This document shows positions 1 to 14,800 of a DNA stretch of 64,000 nt, one piece after another (the first letter of the stretch is position 1; every line of letters starts with the position of its first letter). Source of the DNA: Epiperipatus broadwayi (Eukaryota > Onychophora > Udeonychophora > Euonychophora > Peripatidae); contig JAQFVV010006737.1 of the NCBI GenBank assembly GCA_028023455.1, positions 310,001 through 374,000 on the forward strand, in the 5' to 3' direction. The translations under genes and the position numbers were made by a program. Under the pieces are notes generated by a model, which ran no database searches, was not told the DNA's origin, and saw only the letters and a program-made list of their open reading frames with translations.

Positions 1-2420
1 CTCTTCTGGCTATATTTATATAACGAAAATTTTTTTTCTATTGATTCTCTGCCTTCCTTTTACTTTGATTAACGATTTAATATTTGTGATTTATCAGTTA
101 GCGTTTAGATCGCTAGCCAATCCAAACATTTGTACTCCGGTTCCTCTTCTTGTCTGCCTGCCCTAGATTTGCCCAACTGCCCATCCACCTTGATGATTGT
201 CCTCGTTTTTCCCTACTCATCTACCTCTGACTCACTTTAATTAATTCAATGCTGCACATTTATATATATATATATATTTTTAAATTTTAATTCACTACTA
301 TATCGATATATCTAAAGAAATTCATTTTGACTGTGTTTCCAGACGCATGTACTTATGACATATATATTTCTAATATTTCGTTATAAACTCCCCTTATTTT
401 ATGGTTGTTTTAGAATAAAATCATACACATATATTTCTTCACTGGGATAATCTCCCTCATTACACATAAAACATTTTTTGTAAATTATATTCCTTTCACT
501 ATCTTAAAATCATACGTATATCTTTTTTTTTTTTTTCAACACGACTTATATTACATGGCGGTAATCATTTGACATTATGATTTCTTTGTTCATTATAACT
601 TGACTAATTATTATCTGAGATTATCCTTCACTATTCATTTCAATAACTTTCATAATACTAAAAAAAAATTTCCCCCTCGCTACTCTTTGAACACATTTGA
701 CGTGAAACGCTCATATGGAGTATTATAAAAGAAACTTATCCCCTTCGCCTTCGCTCCTCGCCACTTTAACTTGCAACGCTAAATTTATATGTTTGAAAAC
801 CCATATATTAACCAATTTTTTATTTTAGAAAATATTTATTATATTATATAATTATTCAACACGTGCTTGTTAATTGGGCAGAAGTTTCAAATCCCGGACT
901 GGCCCCCAAAATATGTAACGGGCACGGAACGATCGAAAAGCTCCAACTTCCCTTTCACTTATATATGTAATGGGGAATTCTTATTATTCAAAATTTTCCA
1001 CCTTCCGCTACCTCAAGCAGAGAGAAATACGGAAACAGACGAGCCGATTTCCGTACTTGACTGAATCTGTACGCTATATGGATATAACCTCCAGATTATT
1101 TTTCCCGATCAACCTTCTCCCGGCTGCTGTAAGATATTACAGTTACAGCGCTTGGCTAATTTATAAATTTTACAGGATAAAACCCTGCACCATCAACGTT
1201 TCACGTGTTAATCTCATAACTAAAAGAATGCAAAAAAAAAAAGAAATAATATTTCTACCCTCCTGGTATTAGACTATTTTGTGGAGTGGCGAAGAACGAG
1301 ACAAGACAGATTTAAATAAATTAATATATTTTTAATACTAACAAATAATTTGATAATAAAAGATATAAGAAACATTAACATAAAAATTAAACATATTATA
1401 TTCTATAGTGCTATAAGGAAATAAATACTTGAAATTCTTATAAATAAATACTTGAAATCATTATAAATGCTGTCACATTTAAAACTCGTTAGCCTAGCTG
1501 TCTATCAAAAGAATGTCATTACCATTCATGAAAGGCATTTGGCCATTGTCTATGGAATTTATGTAAACATTTGACGATATATAAAATAATATTTAAGTTA
1601 CCTAGGGTTTAGTCTTTGAGTTCATTCCGACGTGTTGTCGACCGTCACATGGATTATCCACTTCTTTAGGACGGTCGTAGATTATACTTTGCGGGATGTA
1701 GCTTCTTGGTTAATAAGGCATGGAGGACTAGGCATCACAGGTCGGGCCACTACAGGAGTCCATAGGCAGGCGTTACTACCATAGCTGTTACATTATTGCA
1801 GAACCATTGGTACAGAAGTCCGGATTGACCGCGATCATGATGGCCTTAGCCGGTCATACTATGTGAGATATCGACGGTAAAAGTCATGTTGGTTAGCTAT
1901 ATCGGCTGATTCTTGGAGTCGCGATTTTTTCACCTTGTCGACTCGAAGTCTCAAGCTCTAATCTCTCTTTTAATCTCCTTAGCTCTCCACCTAATTTTTT
2001 TCTCTTTTTTTTTTTAATTAAAACATTCCAATGGTATTTGTCCTTTAGATTCTTTGTTTCCACTTGTTGTTGACACCTCCCATGCTATGCCTTCGGCCAT
2101 ATGTAACTTTATTTTATATGATTTTATAGCACTACGTACATTTTATTTATTTCCTTATTTTTCTTTGATTACTTACACAAATTTTAACGCATGTTTTTCT
2201 TTATTTCTTATATAAATTTTAGTAATCATTTATTTTTTATCTAATTCTTGCTTTAACTCTACTCCATAAAACCCGCATTTCGTTTATCGTCAAATGTGTA
2301 CTTTGAAGCCCAGATTCTTATCTTTTCGAACATATTAATTTTCTAGGTTTTTCTTTCCGCGCTATCGAAGTTTTTTCTTTCCCCCCCTTTTTTTTTTTTT
2401 TAAAACTTTACTTTTCCTAA
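1..2420. other. Non-coding stretch with less AT-rich, CpG-bearing blocks
   Basis: No exon or repeat family is recognised. Composition differs from the following 6 kb: pyrimidine-rich runs at about 120-240 and 1940-2420, and blocks at about 870-1200 and 1600-1960 with several CpG dinucleotides, which are rare elsewhere in the window. Open frames of 65 and 100 codons at 867-1272 show no family resemblance. A 22-bp unit (aaataaatacttgaaat plus neighbours) is duplicated at about 1421-1465. The block may be an unrecognised mobile element or a regulatory island; neither can be decided from sequence alone. Confidence 0.4.
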
Positions 2421-5400
2421 ATCATATTTTACTACATGTTTTATTTATGTTTCTTTACTGCTTTAACTTTCCTACCGTATGCTGGTAGTATTATAATTTA
2501 ATATTTACTTTTATCAAAATTCGGACTTTGACTAGCAAAAGATAACGATCTTGTTAACTCTAGTTCCCTCTCTTTCTCTTTGTTGTGCTAATTTTCAACA
2601 TTTCTTGGTTTTATTAATTTCCAAGCTCATTTTTTCTTTCTTATTTATTTCTTTCTTTCCAACCCTAACATTTCTAATTTGTGGATGTTTTGTAGGTACA
2701 TGTGTGACCACAGTATGTGCGCTCATCACAATATATATATCATTTGTTAAATTAAACATTATCCCTTGCTAAAACGTAAACTTTAAATATCAGTTAAAAA
2801 ATCATATGAGTATAATTTTATAGAGATATCAGAACCTGAATCACTATGTCCATGTTAATAGTTAATAACTTTCACTACACCATGATATTACAAGGTAGGG
2901 ATACATAATATCACTAAAACCAATGCTTACTATTTATCTATAGGAATGAACAATATGTTTCCAAGGCAACAATGAATTAATAAATGGATACTGACTTTTC
3001 AGGAACTAAGATCTTCAATAGACTTAGTGTGGCATCAATTAATTGACCTAAATGGATTGAACTTAAAATGGTCTAGAAGTTTTGAAGTAAATTTCATTAA
3101 AAAGGGCAGGATAAACTGTTTGTAGATAAATTAACAAATTAACAATTTGATATTTTCTTTTGTTCTAGTTGGTGAAAGTTTTTGAGAATGTTCAACCTTC
3201 TCTAATCTGTCAAATCTTTATTTTATACTAAACTCAATAAGTTGGATTTTTTTTTTATTTTATAAATAAATAATATTTTAAAAAAGCAAACTTTTAAATA
3301 TTTAAAAACTGATTTGCAAATCAAACAATGTAAATACATGTCAACAATAAATTTCATGTAAACCCTCTTCCATCTTTTTTTAATGTGAATCAAAGTAGAT
3401 TTATGTTAGATATATACAGTTCTGCTATAAAATGACATATTTTCTTTATAATATTTACAATAATTGAAAAGACTTTAATACCATCTTAATTCTGATATAT
3501 AATGATGCTACTTATACCATAGATTTCTTTATTTAAATTACAATCAAATTTGTTAACTTTTATTACTAAAAATAAGAAATAGATGAATAAATTGAAAGTG
3601 TACTTGTATGTATAATATTTCTGTAATGTAATTTTAACTATACCACTTCCACACAAGATAAGAAATTACCTTGTGTTAGAGAGGTGTAGTTACAATTACG
3701 CTACAGAAGTATTATTCATTATTGGATAATCTCTAGTCTAATGAACATCTAATAAAAATTATTAATGTACCAGTGTGTGTTTTTGTTTTAAATAATAATC
3801 AATTAATTAGTGAGTAAAAATAAATAAAAATATTTTATAAACAAGGGAAAAAATCATACTATAGTTATACCAAAATTTTTCTGTGATAACAAGGCTAGAA
3901 AGAAGGTTTTTTTTATATATCATACAATAGTAACAGTAGCTAATTGGTTAAATATGTAAATTATATTATTCCAGCCAATGCTTAAAGTTAACCAAAGAAT
4001 ATCAATAATTTGTTACTAAGGCAACATTCAAATAATAAATGTATGTCCACTTTGAATCAGAGTTTATTTATGCTTTTCTTGCATTAAAAGAAATTTAAAT
4101 ATGTGTTATTGTATTATCATTGCATAATTGATATTGTACATAGAGTTGCTGTTTTCTTCAAATTATACTATGAAAGTCAGATAAATATTTTATTAATTTT
4201 TACTAAAACAACATATTTACAAATGTTCCTGCAAGATGCCAACTATATATAGCAAGTTTAAAATTATCATACTAATAAATAGGTTTGTTTGTCAGGTTTG
4301 GTCAATGTACTATTACAAATTCTGCTATTAGAAACATTTATTTTAATTTGTTTAAAAATGTGAAGCATGTAAGCTGACCTAAGATTTTATAAAAATGAAT
4401 TTATATTAAATTATAGCCCCATATTTTTTAAGAGAGAGAATAAGGGAAAAACAGTTCTCACTTTCATAAAAATCATTTTAAACTTTGTAAAGAAATGCCA
4501 TACAGATTGCTTTTATTGAAAAAGTATGTCTGAAGATAAAAATAAATAATGAAATAACCACTCCTTAGCATCACTGATCCAAGGATACTGAGCTCCAGGG
4601 TTTGCTATTTTTCCCATTGTACTAAATCATACAGCGTACTAAGAATATAATATAATGAAAATCATAATTAAATAAAGTGGTCAAGTATTTCAAAGTAAAT
4701 CCCCCACCACCACCACCAAGACCACCATTAAAAGTTAAGTTGTCAAATTAACACACTAAAGAATCAACAAATGATATATATGAATGCATTTTTGTTTAAT
4801 TGATTGGTTTGTATAGTTTTTGCAAAATTCATCTTTATCTTTTTTTTTTCTTTGCCTTCTGGAATTAAAATGACCCACTCATTTATAAATTACTCTGATG
4901 ATGATCAAGCAGTGTGAGCACACATCTTCAGATTATAAATATCTGATGTGAATATGCTGTTAACTTGAATTTTTCATAACTAAGAGGCCATTATTTCAAT
5001 AGTTAATTATAGAAAATGACGTTCAAGCATAATATTTATATAGAATATCATGAACTGATATTGGCCATCAAAGTTAGAAATATATCTCTTATTATGTTTG
5101 ATGTATGTTATAAAAAATGATTGTTGAAATTTTATAGAAATTCCCTTTTTGAATCAACATCCTTGAGAATACAAATTTTAGTCTGATATTTAAATAATAG
5201 ATGGCAGGGCTATACAAGTGAGCTTATGTTATTACTTTGTTTCTGTTTTAAAGAATACATTTTTAAAGATACTTATACGTAATGCAATTTTTTATTATTA
5301 TTATTAAAAAGAAAGAAGATAAACTACTCTAAATAATTTTAATAATATATATTTAACAGAACGTGGCAATAAAAATACTATAATTAAAAATAATGTTTAT

Positions 5401-8400
5401 AATCTCTTAAATATTTATTATTTAACAAAAAAAAAAAAACATACTAGTAATCAAACTGGAATACATTGTTGTTTTTTTTTTTGTTTGTTTGTTTTTTGTT
5501 TGTTTTTTTAATTGTATTCATGAGCGGCTTATCTTAATTCAACCCACTAAAACTAGAGTAATTTCATGCACTAAACAAAGCTAATTAACCGATACATTTA
5601 TCCATAATAAAAATTTGTGTTTTTATTTTAGATTTAAAATTGACTTCACAATCTATTTTAAAATAAGTAAGACTGATTAACCCATAATAAAAAATACCTA
5701 TAAAAAATAATAAATATTTAAAGGAATAATCTGATTTTAATTAAATCTCTATTAACGTTATATATAGAAAGGAAGCATGCTAAATGTTTCATTTGAAATG
5801 TAGCTTTATCTTTGTCAAAAATAATGTGTAAGAAATGGAATTCTTAACGACATGACTTTAAAGAAATATTTTATTTTTTTTTGCTTTAATGGCAAATTCA
5901 AAAATATTGAAATATATAAAATATGGGAATGAGTTTGATACAATAATTCTGGAATAGTTTATGAAGAATGAAACAATAGAAAGACAAAAATTAAAGAAAG
6001 TTTGTATATGACACCAAATAACATGTGATGAATTAGAGAATCAATAGCATTTAAATGAATAAATAATGGCTTTTCCAAATGTTATTGAAAGTTGAAATAT
6101 TACAATTTTGTTGACCCTGACTTGTTGGATAATGTGATGAAATAATAAATAATATATATATTAAATTATATAAGTATTATGCCAGGATTAAGATATTGAA
6201 ATCTGCTCAGCATATTATAATAATAAAAATATATATTTTTAAGCTTTTCTTACTTAGTGTTCCTGTCGCTTATATCATTTACAATTGTATAGAAAAAGTC
6301 AAACAACGTAATATAGAATTAAATTATATACTATATTGTAATGACTTTTATATTATATAAATTAATAAGTTTTAGTCTCTTACATATGTATATTTATGTA
6401 AAGCAATTGTTAAATAATCTACCTGTAGGAAATGCTCTTTGCAGTCCCCAGAGAAACAGCAAAAGTTAAGGCATTACTTATCCAGCTCCCCAATTTGCTC
6501 TTTAGTTAAAAGTAATCGGATAATCATTTAATGACCAATAAGTTTAGTTGCTCTACCTACGAACTGTATATATGAAAAAAAAAATTGCATGCTTGATTAG
6601 AATGTAAAAAAAAAAATCCAAGTTCTTGTTATCTTAGGTTAAAACTCGTGCTGTAGGTGTAATAGGCAAATACATTACCAGTTAGTATGAATCCCTATAT
6701 TAATATATCTCTATATATAATCAATAATAGTAGATGTGTACAATGACACAAATATAATTCATTTTAGTACAGTGTCATCTTCAGTAAAAAATTACAAAGA
6801 GTATTGATAATTTACCATTCTCATAGCATGAAGAGGAACTGATAAATAACCATATTTTCTGTTTACATTTTCTTTTTGTTTCTATAGTGCTATAGTATAT
6901 CTAATTACAGATTAACATATCTTGAAATATATGTAAAAAAAAAAAAAACCTGATGAACTATCAACTCCAGCCGCCAAACCTTAAACATCAAACATCAATT
7001 ACTAGTTTTCATAGCACAATAAAAATATTAAAAATCCCTCTGCAGAATATAATCATTTTAGAAACATAGGTCACCAGCTTGTAGCAATTCCATATTAAAT
7101 AAGATAAATAATTATTGCATTTTTGAGAATGGTGGAATCACTTCAAAGCAGTTAAAGAAAATGAATGTGTCATTGTTTTTTTGTTTTTTAAATGCTTATA
7201 CATACTATATGAGGAATTGTCAATATTTTTCAAGTAAAATGACAACAAAACAAAAGATATTTTTGCTGATAATGTTAAAAGTTGACATATAAGTATTTCA
7301 ATGGTATCTGTTGACCACATACTTTGACACAAAGTTTCTTAGTAATTAACCAAATAACTTTTTTCATTAGTGTTGTTATACGGGGGGGGGGGAGAAGGCT
7401 TATTTATAGAAAATTACTACAGAAACAAACACTCATTCCTGACATTAATTCAGTCAATTTATCAGTATTTTAGTGAAATACATGATTTGTTTTTATATTT
7501 GTATGGATGAGTAGCGTTTCTCCAAAGCAGAGTTCGATTGATGGTTTCTGAATTATATACACACTTGAAAACATATTTGCAGTACAATAAATATTTGGCT
7601 CGTCCACAAGATGTTAAAAGTAAATACAATCCAATTGCATGGAAGTGGTGTAATTGAGGAATACTGAGCTATCAACTCAAGCAAGGTGATGTAGTATTTG
7701 TACTGTAATTAACCTAACAAGCAAAGAAAGATTCTTTACAAACAAAAAAGCAATTCTTATATATAGGGAAAACTTTATGATTGTTATGAGAAATAGATGA
7801 CATTTTACAGTAATGTTTAAAAATAGATATTTCTATTGCAGTGATAATTAGGAAGAGAAGATCGTGTATGCTAATTTATTTTTTAAAAAAGTTATTTACT
7901 AAAGACGAAAATCAAAATAAATCATACTATATAGAAATAATAAACATTGATTGGTTACGTATTTTTACTTCAATTTCTTTATTCTTTGTTTTATTAAGAT
8001 AATTTCATGTCTTATCTGGATTTGAAGTTAAATCAAATAATCTTGATTTTTTTTTTTTTTTTTTTGCTCTATTTAAATTAAAACAATGGCTAAGTAACAA
8101 ACTTGAGAGCTAAAGATTTCTGAATTAAGGATCCGCTCTCATTTCACCTATTCAAGTATTATTACTCTCTAGCAATTATTTTTTTCAATTTTTATGCCCT
8201 GCATTGGTTAGTGCAGTGATACACTGGCCGATTCTGGAGTTGGTAAAAAAAAAAAATCATAGCTGAGCTATATCGCTTCTGATGACAAAACATTTTACAA
8301 AATTCATTGAACTATAAGAACTCGATTACTTTATTTTTAATAATTAAAAAAAAATGTTATTTGTAGCTTCTATTATTCAATAAAAATATTGACATGTGAG

Positions 8401-8474
8401 AAATGTTTTTGAGTTTATGTAATGTTTTTTGTCTAAATTGATAATAAGAATTCAGTTCTGCTTTTTTGTTACAG
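2421..8474. other. AT-rich non-coding sequence upstream of the first visible KCNQ exon
   Basis: About 6 kb of AT-rich sequence with homopolymer A and T runs and a G10 run at 7382-7391. I looked for the S2-S3 exon that should precede 8475 and end in a single base of a split Asp codon, and did not find it. If the gene extends upstream, this stretch is intron. Short tRNA A-box-like strings on the minus strand near 4590, 6960, 7670 and 8270 may be old SINE remains, but are too weak to annotate. Confidence 0.45.
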
Positions 8475-8650
8475 ATTGTATTGTAATTATTGCGTCAATA
8501 GTAGTACTTGCAATGGGCAGTAGTGGGCAAATTTTCGCCGCCTCAGCTCTTCGAGGTTTAAGGTTCTTCCAAATTCTACGAATGGTGCGAATGGATCGAC
8601 GGGGTGGTACTTGGAAGTTGTTGGGCTCAGTTGTGTGGGCCCATCGACAG
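8475..8650 (+). CDS. KCNQ: KCNQ exon: S3 end, S4 voltage sensor, S4-S5 linker
   Basis: The exon is 176 bp. It follows a pyrimidine tract and acag at 8471-8474 and ends before gtaaaa at 8651. It starts with two bases of a split codon (xAT, most likely Asp, the conserved S3 acid) and ends in phase 0 after HRQ. S3 reads [15 protein letters not shown]4 reads [18 protein letters not shown], with arginines every third position apart from the Gln typical of the family. The position that is His in KCNQ1 is Arg here, as in KCNQ2-5. [16 protein letters not shown] is the S4-S5 linker. From memory, 176 bp equals vertebrate KCNQ2 exon 4, or KCNQ1 exons 4 plus 5. Confidence 0.95.
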
Positions 8651-8972
8651 GTAAAAGTGTGTGGGTGTATATATTAGGTATTGAAAGAGTGTGGATAGTT
8701 TAACATTCCGATTGTGATCTAGTAAGTACTTAAGAAGTTAAAAGTTTATTAATAGAGTTTAATAGATTAGTCAAAAACGGGAAATTAGACCAAATATTTT
8801 ATTAAAACACTGTATATATATATATTAGATATAACAAGTACATGGGTAGTATGGGTACTATATACATAATTTTAAAAATGTAAGGATGGTATATATATAT
8901 ATTAGACATAAAATAATGTGTGAGTGATCTATATGTATACATGTAATGACGCTGTTCATACTTCTTTACGGA

Positions 8973-9006
<34 letters not shown>

Positions 9007-11083
9007 TAAATATAAAAAAAGGATATCAGGGATATATATCTATGTAACAAGTGTATAGATGGGATATATATATATTAAATACAATGTGTGTTATATACAT
9101 TAGGAATATGGGATATATATATATATATATACACGTATAAGATATAACAAATGTATGGGTGACATATATTAGTCATAAAAAGTTATGAATGATATATATA
9201 TATGGGATAAAAAGTGTATGGTTGATATATATATAATATAAAAATATATAGTCAGTATATATGTATATATGACTTAAAAATGTATGGATTGTATGTGTTA
9301 TTTTAGATATAAAATCAAAAGTGTACAAGTGGATATATATATATGCATGTTAAATGTTACTCAGGTTGGCATACAAGCTCCATAAACTGGCTATATCTAT
9401 TATTTATTTATTTTATATTGGTATATTGAATATTGTAGAGTTTATTCTGGAGTTTTTTGTTATATGTATATATTAAACAAAAAAAATATATGGATGAGAT
9501 ATATACAATGAATATAAAAAAAAATATTACTCATATAAATATTAGATACAAAAAGTATACATGTTATATATGTATATATTAAATATAAAAAGTGTATACG
9601 TTATATATATATATATATAAAAGTATGGGTGATATATATATATGTATGTATTAGAGATCAAATTATTCATGAACATTTAAATCTGATTGCTTTGCTACAA
9701 TAATTCATAAGCTTCATTTTAAATAGTCATTTCTTTTTACAAAATTTGCAAACTCAATCCAATATCATAGTATTGGTGATACAAACATGGCAATTTTTAA
9801 ATAAGCCACATATCGTTGTGTGGTGAAGAAATTAAACATTGACATTTGAATGGATGAAACTTTATACTGTCGGCTGCATTTATAATTATTAATAAAACTA
9901 GCTTAATGTTTCATATAAAAATAAAGATAAAAGTTATTACAATATTTTTGAATTTTTATCCTCTCAGTATTACATATTTTATAGCCATAATTTATTTAGA
10001 GAAGCTTATTAAAATTATAGAATATTACATATAGGACTATTAAAAATTGAGTTTGTCACTTATTTACACTTTTTAATCTGTTTTGTAGGAACTAATTACC
10101 ACGTTATATATCGGATTCTTAGGGTTGATTTTTTCCTCGTTCTTGGTTTATTTGGCCGAAAAAGATACTAATAAAAAATTTCAAACCTTCGCTGACGCAC
10201 TTTGGTGGGGAGTTGTAAGTATTAAAATATTATTAAAGTATAATTAGAATTAAGAAATAATTATGCATATTTTTCAGATGAGAATAGTAAATTTATTTAA
10301 AAATATATTCCTCTTTCTTGATGTTTGTGATAACCCAAGAGTGCTGAAAAGTTGTGCTTAATATAATATTTTCAATCTTTTGAAACGGGATCATGTTGAT
10401 AGCATTAATATATGATTCTGATCTCTGGGCCAGAAGAATCTTAATTTTTTTCAAGTTATAAACATATATAGATTTGGCTTTCAGACAACTTTCTACTATT
10501 ATTTCATTTGACTAACCAAGAGTCATTACTGAATTGGTATTTGTCTAATATTTTGTAAAGGAAAAAGGCATCACGTTAATATGATTTGATCATATGAATG
10601 TTAATACATCGCGCTGTAAAATGTGGTTGCAAAATAATGAACTTTTACTACAGATAAAAGGGATCCAATATACAAATATAAGCCAATGAAAAATTGACTA
10701 GTTCTCTCTTCAAGCTGACTCTAGTGTCACCCCTAAATCAATGCATCTGTTTATCACAACCTATGAGGGATGAGCTCATATTTAATTTTGTTTTTAATTG
10801 GGCTAAATTGTACGTTAACGAAAGTTTGAAATGAGTGAACCTGTGTATGGTAGTGAAACTTTCAGTCACAAGAATTTTTACAAGTATTTTTTTTTTCCAA
10901 TTTGATAGGAAGAGCATTGAAGATAATCTATATAAATACAAATCACACTATGATATTTATTGTTACAATTTGTGATCCACGCTTGGCAATGTCTTAAAAC
11001 TTTTGTCATAAATAACTATACAAAGACAGATGGCACTGAAAACAGTTTAGTCAAAAAATCAGTCATCTATTTATTGAGACTCA

Positions 11084-11164
<81 letters not shown>

Positions 11165-11758
11165 GATCGATCGATCTATCTATCTATATGTCTGTCCATC
11201 TATCTGTTTATCTATCTACACCTCTCTCTATATATATGTGTGTGTTATAAAATAGTGATTGACAATGTTTAAGTTAAAAAAACTTTCAGGCTTGTCAATT
11301 ATTGAAAAAAAAAATTGAAGCATTAATAAATGAGTTATAAGAATAGACAGCTGTTCTATTCTTATTACTTATTATCTTATAGTAAGTTAGATAGTTTCTT
11401 AAAAGATTTATTGTACAATGATGTGAGTTCTAATCTCGAATATTATGTATATATTGTAACCAGGAAATAATCAAGAAATTAATGAGAAATAAAAATCATC
11501 ATTAAATAAATTGCTAATATGTATCCCCATATGCTATTCAAAATGATAACCTGGAAATATTATGATCAAATCGATGATGAGGAAACTAGTCAATATATAT
11601 ATAAACCAATCATTTATTCAGGACAATTGATCATTACTTCTAGATGATCAAAGTCCAACTCATTGGGCAAGCCAAATTTGTAATAAAAAAAAAAAAAAAA
11701 TAGAAGATCAATGAGGCAGCCACCAAATTGTAACCTAGTAACATGTGGTTAATAATAG

Positions 11759-11830
<72 letters not shown>

Positions 11831-14800
11831 CCAAAAGCTCAATGGGTTTAAAAAAAAAGTCATATGCCACAATAAGAAGAGATGCAGGTGTAAACAATTA
11901 CAATCTAATATTAAAATATTAAGCAATATTATTAATAACTTAGAGAAGGAAACCTCTTGGCTCACTCTAATACAAATTCAAGACTATTAGTATTGCAAGC
12001 ATATGCCAATGAGGTTACATTTAAAATATTTCTCTTACAACATCTACTAACTCTAACATCTTTCTTATAGGCATCATAAGCATGTCTTAATTATCTATTT
12101 GTTGTGCTCAGGTAAAGCATTATACTTAATTTTATAAAATTTGGAAGTGTTATCTTAAATCTTTGCCACAAAAGATTCATCTTTTAAAAAAAATAATTTT
12201 TAAATAATGTAGTTCATGAAATAAATATGGGTATCTCAAGGAAATATAATTATTTTAGTCATCAATTAATTTTTTTCATTCTTCAGATCTATTCCTCACA
12301 GAATAAAATCCTATTAAATAAAATTAAGACATATACTTATCTCTAAGCTAATTCCTTATCACAATTACAGTAATAATAATTATTATAAATTTTAAATAAA
12401 ATACAACATGATATCTTAATTTGGAATAAGTTAAATGATAATCTAGGATGATATTTAGATATCAAGAATGGATAAGGGACTTTATAGCCATTCTAAATAC
12501 CATAGAACAAATATACATAAATATCTGATAGATCTGGTAAAGGAATCTATTGATTTAAATGTATCATAGAACGATAAATATGGTCTTTCATCTTTGTGAA
12601 AACAGTTTTAAAATAAATTAGCAGGCATAAGAAAACTAAATCGGCTGAAATGATTTTATTAAACAAAATACCTCTTTCACAGAAGTAATTCTCATAATTA
12701 AATATAATTCTATAGAGCAACTTATCAGTTTCAATGTTATGTACTCTTATGACAAAACACTTAAAATAATTTATGATATTTCTATAATGGTTTAGATTTC
12801 TGATTAATGAGTGGATGATAAAGATAAATGATTATAAAAAAATTTTTAATAAGAAAACAAATATTTATTTTACAACAAATAAATACAAACAATAACAAAT
12901 CGTAAATATCATCTTTTATGTCCACAAAGCCAAGGGCTTCTACAAATATTGCTTTCTTTTTAAACCTATGTCAGGAGGTTAAGTTACAACTGGTTTTATG
13001 GAAAGTAATAAATTTGGTGTAGCAAAAATAATCTGGTTGGCCAAAAAAATGTTTCATTAATTTAGATTCTAATACAGTCTTACATATTAAATCATTCTTA
13101 CAATGATAATATCCTTTTTATGAGTAGTGTGTCTTTTTTGAATATTTAACATTACTTAGAAAAACAAGCTTACCAATCCAGCATTAAAAGGGTGATAAGA
13201 GTGATATATATTGTCTATTTCTGCCTAAGATACAATTTAAAATTTTAAGATTAATTATTTATGTTATTTATATCTTAATTCAGCATTGCTTAAATATAGA
13301 AGCTCCACATCAACAATATGTAATTCACATCTAAATAAAACAAAAATTCTAAAAGAGGTAAGAGTGGAATTTCTAAATACATAAAAAATATATAATTTCC
13401 AAAGAAAGTCATGGTAAAATATTACACAGGCTTTTCAAAATACATTTCAACAACAAGCTATGTTACTAAAAAAAGGCAAAGTAAATGTATAATGGCATAA
13501 CTCAAAATAAGTGCACTTACTTTTGAGGGCAATGAGAAATGGATCTAAGTCTTTGTCACTAGTCAAGGAATAATGAGAATGCACATCACAGACAATAATA
13601 TTAAATAGAGTTGGCTTAAACTAGAGAGTGTCTAAGCTACAATTTCCAAAATATATATGCTAGTAAGACAAAATATATTAGAGAGATGCAATGCTACCAT
13701 ATGTATTGAAATAAACAAGAAAAAATGATAAGGGTAAGATACACATGCTTTTAAAATGCTGTCAAAAATAGGCATTCCTAAAGAAAAAGAGAAAGACTAA
13801 TGCTGCAATGCCTAAGCAAATACTATGCAATTAACAGATATGAAAGAGGATGAATAACAATTAATGCTAATATAGCTTGATTAAAATTAGGCAATAAATA
13901 GGCAATAAAATAAATAATATATACCTTTTGTACTTAAATGATTCATATAAAAACGAAACACATACTATTTAAAAATATACAAATATCATAAACTGATATT
14001 ATGAGAACTTTAACCTAAATTTACATTGTTTTAAAAATAAAGATATTATCTACAATGTTTAATACATTCATTTATTATTAATTTATGCTGGATAAGTTTC
14101 TCAGAATAAATTTTAAATAGTTTTTTTCTTAAAATTAGACATTTAATAAATACTTTAAATTAAATAAATGTTGAAATAAAACATTACATCTATTTATGCA
14201 TCCAGGCATTCATTTGTCTATTTTTTTAAATCATGTCTTTAATAATTATTAACTTTATTAAACTCCCTCTAAGTAAATACATTTTAAAACACTTAATTAT
14301 AATATCTTGTTTAAGATTAAAGTTAGATTAATGTATAATGAATTGAATTTAATTGTTGATAAATCTAAATATAGAGTTTGAATTTGGGATTTTTAAGTTT
14401 AAGAATAATATAACCTTACTAAAATGTTTTAGCAGTCTAAATTATGACTAAATCAATACTACTAAATGTTAAAACACATTACCTATCATTTTAATTTATC
14501 AGCTATTAAAATTTTAAATACTTTGGATATGAATATATAATATTCAAGACTAAAATATCATAAGTTAAGTTGTCAAAATTATTTTACTACTATAAAATCA
14601 TAGCTTTATAAGGCACTAATGAAATGTATTTATGATAAAATTTAAATTAGATAAAAAAATTTATTTGATATATTTTAGCATAAGACATGCATAGGCATTT
14701 AGCTTCAGGAAAAAGCTAAAGGTCACAATATATATATAAAATAACAAAATTCATCTATCAATAACCAGCTGGTGGCCATATACATGGTGGAGTGACTACA

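Noticed and set aside
867-1272. Overlapping open frames of 65 and 100 codons
   Set aside because: Two different frames over the same bases, no domain, no codon pattern, and no splice logic linking them to KCNQ.
2551-2772. 73-codon T-rich open frame resembling membrane segments
   Set aside because: It starts at TTG, lies in a pyrimidine-rich tract, and the hydrophobic look comes from T-rich codons.
4704-4727. Short CCA repeat
   Set aside because: Only a few units; no significance beyond a small simple repeat.
4560-8280. Four minus-strand strings like gagctcagtat or tagctcagct as a SINE family
   Set aside because: Similarity is limited to about 10-12 bases around an A-box-like core. Flanks do not align.
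10960-11250. 96-codon frame with a repeated LSIY segment
   Set aside because: Translation of the (TCTA)n microsatellite.
11640-11990. Open frames with long IYIYIY stretches
   Set aside because: Pure translation of the (TA)n microsatellite. The same applies near 17668-17895, 44768-44983, 45362-45547 and 52565-52777.
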